A stretch of DNA of 64,000 nt from Gracilaria vermiculophylla (Eukaryota; Rhodophyta; Florideophyceae; Gracilariales; Gracilariaceae): assembly GCA_019155205.2 (NCBI GenBank), contig JAHNZQ020000004.1, forward strand, positions 895,251-959,250. Reading direction: 5' to 3'. Shown here in pieces: positions 1 to 12,035 of the stretch. A model generated the notes under the pieces. The model was given only the letters and a program-made list of their open reading frames with translations, made no database searches and was not told where the DNA came from. A program made the translations under genes and the position numbers. Position 1 is the first letter of the stretch, and each line of letters begins with the position of its first letter.

Positions 1-632
1 TGTTTCTTCCACCTCTCTTGACTCGGATATTTTCTGCGGAGTGGGTTTATAACGCATAAATACCGCCCCAACTTCTTCTTTCGTCGAATGGAAAGATATC
101 CAACGATTCGCTGATCGGTACTGCCACGGACGACCTATTTGTTGAGTGGCTGCCACAAATGTACTTGATTGAACCCGAAGTAAAATATAACTTCTATTGC
201 GCGCTCGGGGCGTGAGAGGGAAGAGGCTTAAAACAAGAGGTCATCAGATAGGCAGTGCAATGTGCATAGTTCTGTAGGTTTCCAAGGGTCAAGGGAGAGG
301 AGCAAAGATTGAACGTGAAGCGTGACGTCAATATTGAACATTACATTGTAATGCAGATCATTCGTCGTCCAACGATTACAACCGTACACGAAATAAACAT
401 CGCCAATCTGGTGCATTTCGTGAAAATCAATCGCCTTCCAACTTCAATGGAGGCGCTTCGTTTTAGCGCCTCTCACATAATCTTTTCAGGCGCAATACTG
501 CACCTCTCCCTTTCGCACGAAATTAACTGGTCTGGATACAGCATTGGTTCCGTTCCTCTGTCCCCATCTAAACGTTTGTCTCCAGCAAAGGTTATAGAGC
601 GTCGTCGAGTATCCGATCCGTACATTCTTAGA
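1..632. other. 5' flank of the proteasome beta5 gene
   Basis: No separate gene is recognised. The frame of the proteasome gene is open through this stretch back to about 309, with in-frame ATGs at 351 and 450, so part of it could be an N-terminal extension or a 5' UTR. Nothing else stands out. Confidence 0.4.
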
Positions 633-1658
<1,026 letters not shown>

Positions 1659-4600
1659 GTGGCTTCCGCTCAATCGATCACAGCATCGCTTTCGTTCAAA
1701 GCGTTTTGAAATGTTCGACAACAAACTTTTTAAATGAAGACCTAATTTTATCCCATGCTGGTGAATGTTTCCATTTCTCTTCAAATGGCATTGACAACCA
1801 TCTTACAACTGGTTCAATTGCCATGCGTTGTTGCATGTGAAGTAAACTTCTAGATCACTGTCTCAATTTAATCGGTGACGAAACTTCTTGACCGTGGCTC
1901 CTTTCGCGTTCCTTTCTTGGACGAGAAGGAACTCAGTCTGCAGAATTCAGCTAAGCCGAGATGCAATGACGCCGTTTTCTGTCTCTGCGGGAGTATCGGG
2001 AGCCGTACTGCGGGGCAAGGGTACATCGGGATCCGTATATGGTTTCTTCTTCTCTAACATCGTCTGTTGCTGTTGATTATGAATTAGGAGCGCAATTAGA
2101 TTCTTATAAATAATTTTCTGTAGTGAAAAAGACCAAGAAGTGTGACAAACATTCCCTGATGATATTTAGTAGCGGTTAGTCTCTGCTATCACATCCCTTA
2201 CTGCAGGATGTTTATTGCGTCGGGTTTTGTCAGTCGAGACAAAGGGAGTTCGTAGCTACCATATCAATGGAAATGTTATAGGTATTGCAGATTTGTAGAT
2301 GACTTGACGATGTGCGAGCAATATACATAAATCGTTTACATTAAAAACGATGAAGAGGCACAGCGAGACAGAACATAATTGGCGTCCTTTTTTTATGATC
2401 CGCCTCATTTGCAGCGAATTATTCATTCAGAGAAAAGCCACGTAGTTTAGAGAGAGGAAAAGGTCTGTCGCCAGTGCACGTCTTGCTTTTCGTTTTCGGA
2501 ATTAAACAGTGTATATGGCGATATTGTGCTGCAGTTCAGTGCAAGATCATTCAGTCGCCTTAATCTTGCCTACGGTCACACACGACTCTCGCCATTAACA
2601 TCACTAAGGAAGAAAGATGCTGCAGCTAGTTTTAGGGGTAGTGAGAGACATCAAAGACAGAAGTTCGAGTCTAAAAATTCCAGCAGCGTGAAGAAGCCGT
2701 ACAAAAATGTGCAGGGTTTTTGAGGGCATTAACCGAAACAGAGTCGAAGAAGCTGAAAATTTATTCTTTGATTCATACATGCAAGCTTAGGGTCGAGTTG
2801 AGCTTTATTTCATTTTAAGGTTGGTTTTCGTTCTCGGACTCTTTGGAGATGGTTCAAAAAATGACTTTCTTTTTATTTTGATAAATTTCTGAAACGAATT
2901 CACTTAGATTTTCACAAATATGCTTACTTTACAAAGACGTCTTAGTAATTCTTGTCCGTTTCATTTCCTTATTCGATTAACTGAAGCGTATATGCGTGAT
3001 AATGCCTCATAGTACATCTTTGCAGCTCTGCATGATGTCCTTGAGTAAAAGGGCAAGCATTTATCACAAATATGTTCTCCTTTTCATCCGGAAAGCTGTG
3101 AATTCTTCAGAGCGTGATTCACGAAAGAAAGGAGTCCAGATCTAGCGTGAGATAGAAGTGAAGTTCTTTGGTTTGCAATCGAAAAAAATCTCTGTGAAAG
3201 AAAAGTTTTATCGGACCGACGTTATTGAAAGTAGATCTTTGCCGTGTAAAAGTAAAAATTTCCTTTTGTTCTTGTGCGGCCAAGCATACCGTTTTCAATA
3301 AAACTGTCAAAGTGTTCAAGAAACAAGTGTATGTTCGTTCCAGGAGAGGTTCTCTTTTCCAGAAAGCGATGTTTCTCAATCGAGCCGCAAAGAAGTCTTA
3401 AATTACAAAAGGAATTTGTACCCAGTATTACTGGTTCAATACCATACCATTGTTGTTGTTCTTTCCAGCATCTTCGAAAAACTCAAAACATTTTGCCCTT
3501 TTTCATTGTACAGTTTTAATACACTGTTTTTCATTTTAGACCATGCTTCTGATTTAATACGCTAAATGGCTGTGCTACATGCATATGTTTTAAGAGAAAA
3601 TGGATATTAAACTTTTTACGCCAGGAAGAAAGAACGACCATGTATTTTTTTGTGATAAGTCATTAAAAACTTCTATTCACAGTATTTGTGAGAGATATTA
3701 GTGAGAAGATTTAGTGAATAGGCCCTAAAGCATTTTGTCGCCTTTCTAAATATACTCAACACGGAAAAAGTAGGAGTGTACTTAAGCTGTGAGTTGCAAT
3801 CGATTGCATCGCAATTAATAGAAATCCAAATATTTTTATCCCTCATTGCTTCCATTTTCCTGAAATACAATAAGATAGAATCCTCAGCACCATTTCACCA
3901 GTCAACGATGATAATTTGGACTTCTCAACCAATTTATAAGGTTTTCGCAATACACATAGTTCGCGTTTCAGATTGATCGATTACTGAGTCAAATAGAAAT
4001 CAAGATTTTACTTCACCAAATTGTTTCCATTTTAGACTGCAAGACCAATATTAGTAATAGTGAATGAGGAACAAAGGAATTTTGAGTGCGAACTCAAAGA
4101 ACGTTTGATAGAATTCAACCACATATTTTTATTCGAGCTCAAAAGGTATGCCATTCTGCAATATAGGCTCATGTTAGATCTTTATATGTCGCTGAATATG
4201 ATATTCTGAACGAGGATTGTGTACAATTACATTATGTTGCAATTCATTGCCATCATAAAGATTGCAATCAACGGTTACTCTAGGTTTGCACAATATCATC
4301 TAATTGAGCCAATTCCATCAATCTAGCAATCCAATCGCAAATGCAATCATACCGTTCCATGCTGCAAAAGAATTGATTCAACCAGTGACTGTCTCACATC
4401 ATTCGAGACAACCCAAACGTGCTCTTGCTACTGTAAAATGAACTACCCAATTATTTGTTATACAGTAACATATTTCTATTGTAGGTCTCTAGACACTTTG
4501 TCTACTCGCCCGAACTGTTGGCCTCATATGAGGTCAATTTGGTTTCGCATGAGGCCAGGGTTTAGAAAACTTTTTCATATTATTTCGTTGACTTCTTTCA

Positions 4601-6482
4601 TGCATCTATACGACCATGCTTCTGGCTCGTATGATACCACTTTAACGTAATTCAACACCAAAAACTCTGAAACGTTTACAAAAATAATTAGAAATTATGA
4701 AGCTCTCCAGAAAGCGTACAATTTGATTATGTCGGAACATGGTTCGTTTTCGTGTCGTATAAACCTTTTCGACCAAGTAAAGAGGCCTTCTGTGTCTTCT
4801 TTTGTTTCCAAAGGTTGATAAACAAAAGTTTTGAAGCTTTCGTTGAGTTCTGATGCTTCCAAGGGATCGTCACATTGAACTCTCGATGACTTAGTTTTTC
4901 AAATTATATTTGCCATCATGTTGCTCTCCTCTTTTTTAAAGCTCTTTTAGCAGTAGCAACCTATACGCTTGATAGATATTTTTAACATTTTTTTGCTTCA
5001 AGGAACAGCTGCTTTGGATTAATAGGTACAAAGCTTGAGATCTTTTGCTCTAGCATATACATAAAAGTTAAAAAAAGATTACTTTTGAGGCTTTAATCCA
5101 TTTTTGTCAAATACCTTAGCTTGGGAACACCAAGAAAATTATTACTTTTTCTTTGATGCCAAGCTTCTCATTACAGTTTGCTTTCAGAAAAGGTCCTGCG
5201 CAGAGTATACGCATCATAAGATTATGTTTTATGAAGTATTCTCTTTTGGCCTCATATGAGACCAACTGACCTCATATGAGGCCAACTGATCGCATAAGTA
5301 TGAGGGCAATTGTCCTGTAGACACTGGCGATGCGTCCAAGATTTTAGACCCATGAAAAACTTTAGGACAGAAGAGATCTGCAGTTGTGATTTCAGTCGGT
5401 AGCAATTTTTGTTTTCTAGATACACAAAGCAAAACTACTGAGTTATTTGAAGCCAACCCTTTCCTAAAGACTAATATCACGATCTGAGTTGAGAAGATCT
5501 ATCGTAATGCGTTTGGACAGAGCAAATGAAGTACAATTTGTGTTTGTAATATTGGAAGGTTCAATGATAGAAAACTTAGTATTGAATATTGAACTTGTAT
5601 GGCCTTTTTAGTTAGGTGATGACGATTAGAATGTGAACAAGAAGAGGCGACGCAGTTCCATCCTTGAATTGCTCTCTACCGTTGAAATCTCCATGCTATC
5701 GGACTTGTTTCTGCCCTGGTCGGAACAGAATGAACGAGCTACGTACTGAGTCATCAGAGTTTGTTTCAACGTGTTATTGAGCTCGTAAAGAACATGGGTG
5801 TCTAACCCCGTATCTCTTACATCGTACTGTCCACCAATGCCTCGTTTCGGTAACGAACAAATAGACGACTTTACGTGACGAAAATTTCTGTGCTTCGTGC
5901 AAAAACCGAAATGCGCCGGTACATAAGGTACCAATAGATTACTCTTTTCGTGTAGCAGCGCAGACTGCTACTTTACTGTGCAGTACTGTGTTTTACAAGT
6001 GTCAAGTATAACGGTACTTTACAAACAGACGCTGCAGGTGCATTTTCCTCGTTTCAGAAGTCAGTAGACACCCACTTCGTTTCTGCGAGCTTCAGAACTA
6101 CCGGCCGCCATACCGTTAATAACGTGAGGTACGGTACCAGGCAGTAATTGCAACCGTTGGTGCAGCACTTGCCCAGCCTGACTGGGATTCTGAAACGTTT
6201 TGAGACAAAATTTCAGAATTGTTCAGTTGGCTCGCATAGTCCACCCTGATCATTGTCACTGGGCGTCGCTCCACGCTTGTATCACTTTCGCATCACTCCA
6301 GTGCATGCTATCCCCCGCCATCGTGCACAGTATCAAAAAACAGGCGGGCATCAGTTCTCACTTTGTTGGATTATTGTCCAAGACTGGACGGAAGCCTAGT
6401 GCGGCCTCATCACGCTGTCAGACAAAAGCGGTTGCTTTAGATATTCAGTTATAACGGAAAATCTTCAATTCATCAAGCTGCC
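1659..6482. other. AT-rich gene desert
   Basis: A 4.8-kb stretch with only short, unconvincing open frames, many A/T runs and no recognisable protein or RNA gene. It contains the inverted palindromic repeats listed separately. From about 5.95 kb the composition becomes more balanced, and the last few hundred bases are presumably the promoter of the channel gene. Confidence 0.6.
4516..5291. repeat. Inverted repeat pair built on a CCTCATATGAGG palindrome
   Basis: The left arm (4516-4556) and the reverse complement of the right arm (5247-5291) align over about 40 bases with few mismatches. Each arm carries the 12-base palindrome CCTCATATGAGG (4522-4533 and 5270-5281) plus a second degenerate copy. 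The roughly 690 bases between the arms are AT-rich and code for nothing visible. This resembles a small non-autonomous transposon or a paired protein-binding site. No target-site duplication is evident. Confidence 0.5.
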
Positions 6483-9400
6483 ATGGATGCGGCGGAACCA
6501 AAAAACGATGTACTTTGGGGTTTTATTGCGCGCTCTTTGTACCTTGGGCTAATAACATATGTCGCCACAGCTGTGGTTGCTTTCTTACTAGACTATTTTC
6601 GTCGCTACATTATCAACTATGGTCCTCGAAAATTTCATCCATTACGACGCTTGTCTAAAGTGCAAGGCTTTTTCAAGAAATATCGTGGGGGGAGCTTGCA
6701 TGCCTTTTACATGCTTGAAGTGTTCCGATTTGTACTCAACTTGCTAGTATGCGTCGTTTACGTCCACGGTACATATTTGCAGACTGTTTCTCGGTACATG
6801 GTGGTAATCTACGGAATATCTTCTAAGCTGTTCCTTATCGATGTTGTACTGCGCATCCTGGCAACTGAGTCGGCTTTCTCGTCCGTGATCTCATTGCAAA
6901 TCTTGGTAGACTCCTTTTCATATCCTTCTATGTGGATTGCCCAAGGCCCGAACTCATATCTCAATTTAGCGTTTCTTCGCGCGATCGCGCTTTATTTTTC
7001 GTACTTGGGTCTTGAAAGACTCTTATTCATTCAGATGATGAGTTCTAGAAGACTTACTCTAAAACTTCTAGTCCAGAACATAGTCCTATTTTACACCCTT
7101 GCAGGTGCCATTCAACTTCTCGAAATACCAGGCGATCTACTTCCAGCAGACTTCCGCGATAAGTGGTTCAGTTTTGGAGAGTGGACATACTTGAATTCAT
7201 GCTATTTCATTATAGTTACTCTGTCTACCGTCGGTTATGGTGACTTCTCTCCCTCCACGGTACAAGGACGAATATTTACTTTAATCATCATTATCATAGG
7301 CATTGTCATTTTCGCATCCATTGTTTCGGAGCTTGTCGAGCATGCCCGCCGTGGCCGTGGGAGCGGGTATTTCGTCAAAAACAAGACCACTCGTCATGTA
7401 ATTATCACTGGATCTCCAAACCGCGCGGATCTCATCCAGTTTATTACAGAATTCTTTGCTGACTCTCGTGGCACAAACAAGAACGCTAAAGCTGTTGTTC
7501 TTGTCGACGAAGTCAAATGGTCTGACACCGAATGGTATCAGTACATAGCCAAGAATTACTTTCTGCAAAATAGGGTGCGCTACTTGCATGGATCTACGGG
7601 AAACGCCTTGGATCTCAGTCGTGCAGGAATTGAAAGTGCTGATGCTGTATTCATCTTGAGTTCATTTTCAAACAATGGAGATCCAACAATTCAAGATACC
7701 GAAACCATAATGAGTGCTTTGGCGATTAGAAACGTCCGGACTGACATTCCTATTTACGCTCAGACTCTGTTAGAGAATTCCAGCTTGCAAGCCTATACAG
7801 CCCTTACCACGCCGTCTACTTTTTCAAAAGAGGAAACTTACTTCAGAGAAAAAGGAATGAGTAAAAGCGCGGAATATGCCGGGATATACGCAAAAGTCTT
7901 GGAGCTCGAGTATGAAACAATTCCAGAGCTGCAACGCAAAGGCCAGGTGCTTCGGAGATTTGAAGAACAAGTAAATAGATACCTTGCAGCACAAGAAGAT
8001 ATACGGAGAAATAATCAAAACGCTTACGGAAAGGATGACTTGATTCGTTCGCAAGTCGTTTGTCTTCAGGAAATTCAAATGGCGTTAATGTCTGGAAATA
8101 TAAGGGCGAACGGAGTTGGTACGTTGCTCTCAAATATGTACCTGGATGTGCAATCTCCGAAACTCTCCGAAAACGTACCGGCGTGGATGTCAGAATATCA
8201 TATGGGAGCGTCTTGTGGACTCGCTTATGCAACTGTTCCGAAAGAACTCGATGGTGTTCCGATAAAGGATATAGCGGCCGATCTCTGCCAATTAGGACTT
8301 CTCATTTTGGCGATCAGTGATGCCAGAAATCCAATACCAAAACCTGTTCTCAACACAAGTGAATCGCTCTCCTGTGGGGATCTAGTGATGGTTTTGACTT
8401 ATCATGATCCGAAAGTAGTTGCTACCGTTCTTAATTTCGTTGCACTTCATTATGCAAAATTGCATCGTGAGGACCTTGTTTCTGCGCTTAAGTTGCAAAC
8501 GAAATCATTAGGACAGCTTCAATCATCGAGGAAAAATGATTCAGCCGTAAATGGTAACAAAGAGACAACTGAACGTCATGGATTGTTTGATTTACCTCCA
8601 GCGTACGCCTCTCTTCTTAGCAATGGGAATAATCACTCTGGAGATGATCTTGATGCGCTAATTGGTCAAGAAGAATTATCAGACGTGGTTCCGCAGTCAA
8701 AGAGCGCAAATTTGATTATCAGCAAAGCAGAGTTTCCTCATGTTCCAAATGATTTGAAAGGCCATGTAATCATTGCGCCCAGAGGAGAAGCGGCATTGGA
8801 CACGATGACTTTGCTGCTCGCGAATTTATGGAGAAAAGATGAACGCAAGTCGCTTTTAGAGATGCGCGAAGCAAAAATTGTCGTCGTTCATCCGTCCATA
8901 TCTTCGGAATTCCGTGGAAGGTTTTCTCGCTTTGCAGGAAGGTCTCTTTTTTTCGTGGAAGGGCTTCCTACATCGAGAGCCACATGGAGGAGAGCCAGGA
9001 TAGACAGCGCGAGAGCAGTGGCAACCACAGCTGATTATAAGCAAAAAGGAAAACGCACCGACGCGCAGACCTTACTCACTCTTTTGGCTCTGGATGTTGT
9101 CACCAAAAACGATCAGAATCTGTTTATTTGTTCAGAACTTGTAGAAGAACGGTCCCTTGAGTACTTGCGAGAACCATTACATCCACGCCGGAAGGGAGCG
9201 ATTCTTGGCAGCGAAGCTGTTCCAGTTCCATCGACAGGTGACAAGGAGAGTATCCATTCCAGAGAAGCTTCGAAGGCGGCGCCTGCAACCGGACCCCGGT
9301 CGTCGTCACAGGAACATGTATCCGTTGATTCACCAGATGAAGGTCGCCAGGAATCCGTGCGCCAAAATCTATCGAACGCTCTTCATGGAGGACCTTCGCA

Positions 9401-10484
9401 ACAAGCGTTTGTCAACTTGAAGGGCATCATTCCTGACAACCGCATTGACGTCGTTCCAAAGATGGAGGGTGATCCTGCGGCTAGGCCTGGCGCCGCCCGA
9501 GCTCGTCGAAGCGTATTGTTTTCAAGAAGCAGGTATGCCTCCGGAGAGCTTCTCGTGCAATCCAATTCCATCTCGCTGTTGGCCCGGGAATACATTGAAC
9601 CAGGTTTCATCAACTTGTTCACGAACATTCTTGGTATCAATTCGCAGAACCCTGGAATGAAGATCCGGCTTATACGAATTCCGCCTTCATTGTTTAGGCC
9701 TGATATCGGGACAGTTGGAAGTAAAGCAACCAAGTTTGTACAGTATGAGAAGATTTTCAACGCGCTTATTAGAATCGGTGTAACTCCCCTTGGTATTTAT
9801 CGTTCTGGTGTTGCCCCTGCACTGTTACCGTCAAAACCACGAAACAGGAGAGGAACTGCCGTTTCAAACGCATATATACGACTAGCAAATGAAATTCTGT
9901 CTACCGAGGAAGAAACAGTAGTCGAAAAGGCTGCTGTGCTTATTCGGATGAAGCAATTTCTACGAAGGGTAATTGGCACTGTGCAAGAAGTGCTTCCCCA
10001 CCGGATTCAGGAAAAGGAAGGCAGGAATGAAGTTAACGGGCAGTGGAATGATGAGACCCAGAACAATGAAAATTCGTTTCCGTCCGATGCAGATACATCT
10101 AGTGAGAACGATGAGAACGGTACATCTCACAATGGTAATGATTCAAATTCCCGAGATCAATCATCACGCATTTCGGGACCAAACGAAAACGGGCCTGTTG
10201 ATTCATCGAACGAAGAAAGCCGTAGAGTGGGAGGTGCAGCACCTTCAAAGCCAGAGACTTTAAAACGCGTTCTCGGGCACCTGAAATATTCGGAACAAGA
10301 AGTTAAACACAATTTGCTACCATACGTTTACACCTTTCCCGACCTAAACACGTTGTGCGCAAGAGCAGATGGTGTATATGTTCTTTGCCACCCATGCTTC
10401 GATTTGCCATCCAATTGGTCAGATACATTTGACGACGTTAACAAGCCAGAGCCAGAAAAAGATGGTGGTGAGTGCGATGAGTAA
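6483..10484 (+). CDS. Slo/BK-type potassium channel with two RCK domains
   Basis: A 1333-residue single-exon membrane protein. The first 290 residues hold about seven hydrophobic segments, with the K+ selectivity filter TVGYGD at 249-254 in a pore loop followed by an Ile-rich inner helix. The first RCK (Rossmann) domain starts near residue 303 and the second near 759, the architecture of Slo/BK channels rather than Kv or CASTOR types. The S4-equivalent segment has only two Arg, so voltage sensing is probably weak. A low-complexity insert of about 100 residues interrupts the second RCK region (about 905-1010). An Asn/Ser/Asp/Glu-rich segment lies near 1180-1260. No Asp-rich calcium bowl is seen before the segment near residue 1015. 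The ATG at 6483 opens directly into the first hydrophobic segment. Likely a K+ efflux channel gated by a cytosolic ligand; the ligand cannot be read from sequence. Confidence 0.85.
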   Translation: MDAAEPKNDVLWGFIARSLYLGLITYVATAVVAFLLDYFRRYIINYGPRKFHPLRRLSKVQGFFKKYRGGSLHAFYMLEVFRFVLNLLVCVVYVHGTYLQTVSRYMVVIYGISSKLFLIDVVLRILATESAFSSVISLQILVDSFSYPSMWIAQGPNSYLNLAFLRAIALYFSYLGLERLLFIQMMSSRRLTLKLLVQNIVLFYTLAGAIQLLEIPGDLLPADFRDKWFSFGEWTYLNSCYFIIVTLSTVGYGDFSPSTVQGRIFTLIIIIIGIVIFASIVSELVEHARRGRGSGYFVKNKTTRHVIITGSPNRADLIQFITEFFADSRGTNKNAKAVVLVDEVKWSDTEWYQYIAKNYFLQNRVRYLHGSTGNALDLSRAGIESADAVFILSSFSNNGDPTIQDTETIMSALAIRNVRTDIPIYAQTLLENSSLQAYTALTTPSTFSKEETYFREKGMSKSAEYAGIYAKVLELEYETIPELQRKGQVLRRFEEQVNRYLAAQEDIRRNNQNAYGKDDLIRSQVVCLQEIQMALMSGNIRANGVGTLLSNMYLDVQSPKLSENVPAWMSEYHMGASCGLAYATVPKELDGVPIKDIAADLCQLGLLILAISDARNPIPKPVLNTSESLSCGDLVMVLTYHDPKVVATVLNFVALHYAKLHREDLVSALKLQTKSLGQLQSSRKNDSAVNGNKETTERHGLFDLPPAYASLLSNGNNHSGDDLDALIGQEELSDVVPQSKSANLIISKAEFPHVPNDLKGHVIIAPRGEAALDTMTLLLANLWRKDERKSLLEMREAKIVVVHPSISSEFRGRFSRFAGRSLFFVEGLPTSRATWRRARIDSARAVATTADYKQKGKRTDAQTLLTLLALDVVTKNDQNLFICSELVEERSLEYLREPLHPRRKGAILGSEAVPVPSTGDKESIHSREASKAAPATGPRSSSQEHVSVDSPDEGRQESVRQNLSNALHGGPSQQAFVNLKGIIPDNRIDVVPKMEGDPAARPGAARARRSVLFSRSRYASGELLVQSNSISLLAREYIEPGFINLFTNILGINSQNPGMKIRLIRIPPSLFRPDIGTVGSKATKFVQYEKIFNALIRIGVTPLGIYRSGVAPALLPSKPRNRRGTAVSNAYIRLANEILSTEEETVVEKAAVLIRMKQFLRRVIGTVQEVLPHRIQEKEGRNEVNGQWNDETQNNENSFPSDADTSSENDENGTSHNGNDSNSRDQSSRISGPNENGPVDSSNEESRRVGGAAPSKPETLKRVLGHLKYSEQEVKHNLLPYVYTFPDLNTLCARADGVYVLCHPCFDLPSNWSDTFDDVNKPEPEKDGGECDE

Positions 10485-10673
10485 GGCGGGCTGCACGGTT
10501 CATTTTCTGAAACGATTTCCGGTAGAGTAAGAAACGCTTCACGTCATTAGATGCGGATACATTCTTGAAATTGATTTTCTTACTATATACTTTCAAAAGT
10601 GTTGGCCGAGTCTACCTCGTAAGGTCTTTTGGGCGAAGTCCAAAAGATTGTTCGCCGCTTCGGTGAAATGTAC

Positions 10674-12035
10674 TCACATATACGCCGGGTTTCGGGTATT
10701 TTCCATCATCCATGGGTCCCTCCAATAATCCCCAGCGAATGCAGCACTGTCCCCCAAATCCTCTTCAATGCGAATGAGCTCATTATACTTGGCCAGCCTT
10801 TCGGAACGGCAAGGAGCTCCTGATTTTATCTGACCAGTACCTAGTCCCGCGCAAAGCGCCGCAATAAATGGATCTTCCGTATCCCCGGCGCGATGACTAA
10901 TCATCACTCCAAAACCTGCATTGCGAGCAAGATTATTTGCCTCGATTGCCTCTGTGACGGTCCCAATTTGGTTTAGTTTCAAGAGTAGAGCATTACATGT
11001 ATTTTGTTCGATTGCGTTTTCAAGCCTCTCTAGATTAGTCGTAAAGAATTCATCACCCATGATTTGGATAAGCTCACCCAACTCGCCGGTCATTTTCGAA
11101 TAGGACTCCAAATCGTCCTTGTGGAAAGGATCTTCGATGGAAACCACCCCATAGTTAGCAGCATACACCTTGTACATTTGTAATAGATCGTCCCCGGATT
11201 TCATTTTCTCTGCGGAACTTTCTTTTTCCGTTTGCTTGAAATTAAGGTCGTATTTCCCCGATGGTTTGTCATAAAAGTCATTTGCCGCGACATCGACTCC
11301 GATTTGAACAAGTTCCTCAAATCCTGATTCCTTAATGGCTGCCTTCAGCAATTTGAAAGCTTCGTCGTTGTCATCCATATCAGGAGCGAATCCCCCTTCT
11401 TCATCTACGGTGGTGGACCCCTGTCCATATTGCTCAGCCACCATTTGCTTCAATTTGTGGTAGACTTCTACGCCGATCCTCATGGCCTGTTTGAATGAAT
11501 CTGCACCCGTAGGCATGACAATAAACTCTTGGAAGCTAAGACCGTTGCTAGCACGCGATCCACCACTCAAAACATTAAAACAAGGAACCGGCAAAATGAT
11601 GTTGGGATTTCCAGCAAGGTTGTTAAGATGTTTGTACAAAGGTATATCCTTCTTTGCAGCTCCAGCGCGAGAAACGGCCATTGAAACACCAAGGATTGCG
11701 TTGGCACCTAGACGACGTTTGGTGCCATCGTCACTGCCGTCACAATCAATTAGGGCCTGATCTATCCCTTCTTGATCCGTTGGATCCATTCCAATAACGG
11801 CTACAGCGAGCTCATTGTTGACGTTCTTGATCGCTTTGGATACCCCCTTTCCGCCGAATACGCTCGCATCACCGTCTCTTAACTCATGTGCTTCGTTGGC
11901 ACCTTCAGAGGAACCGGCCGGCACTATGGCGCGGAAACAGCCGTCATCTGTCTCTACCTCAACCTCAAGGGTGGGATTGCCCAGGGAGTCAAAAAGTTGG
12001 CGACCCCGTACATCTTTGATTCGAGACATTTCCAA
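10674..12035 (-). CDS. ENO: Enolase (phosphopyruvate hydratase)
   Basis: Converts 2-phosphoglycerate to phosphoenolpyruvate in glycolysis. A single exon of 453 residues covers the full family length. The N-terminal helix motif, the SxQEF loop, the EEGGFAP segment, SIEDPF, the GDE metal site, LLLKLNQ (catalytic Lys), SHRAG and the GQIKSGAPCRSER substrate-lid Lys region are all recognisable. There are unusual substitutions. Leu18 stands where nearly all enolases have Arg in DSRGNPT. Ala replaces the phosphate-contacting Ser after SHR. The EDTFIADL block reads EDPFIAAL. The catalytic Lys and metal-binding positions appear kept, so activity is plausible. There is no obvious transit peptide, so it is probably cytosolic. 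The gene converges with the channel gene, 189 bases apart. A second Met two codons in is an alternative start. Confidence 0.95.
   Translation of the reverse strand: MEMSRIKDVRGRQLFDSLGNPTLEVEVETDDGCFRAIVPAGSSEGANEAHELRDGDASVFGGKGVSKAIKNVNNELAVAVIGMDPTDQEGIDQALIDCDGSDDGTKRRLGANAILGVSMAVSRAGAAKKDIPLYKHLNNLAGNPNIILPVPCFNVLSGGSRASNGLSFQEFIVMPTGADSFKQAMRIGVEVYHKLKQMVAEQYGQGSTTVDEEGGFAPDMDDNDEAFKLLKAAIKESGFEELVQIGVDVAANDFYDKPSGKYDLNFKQTEKESSAEKMKSGDDLLQMYKVYAANYGVVSIEDPFHKDDLESYSKMTGELGELIQIMGDEFFTTNLERLENAIEQNTCNALLLKLNQIGTVTEAIEANNLARNAGFGVMISHRAGDTEDPFIAALCAGLGTGQIKSGAPCRSERLAKYNELIRIEEDLGDSAAFAGDYWRDPWMMENTRNPAYM

Noticed and set aside
3425..3445. tRNA B-box-like GGTTCAATACC
   Set aside because: The flanking bases do not form a T-arm or the rest of a cloverleaf.
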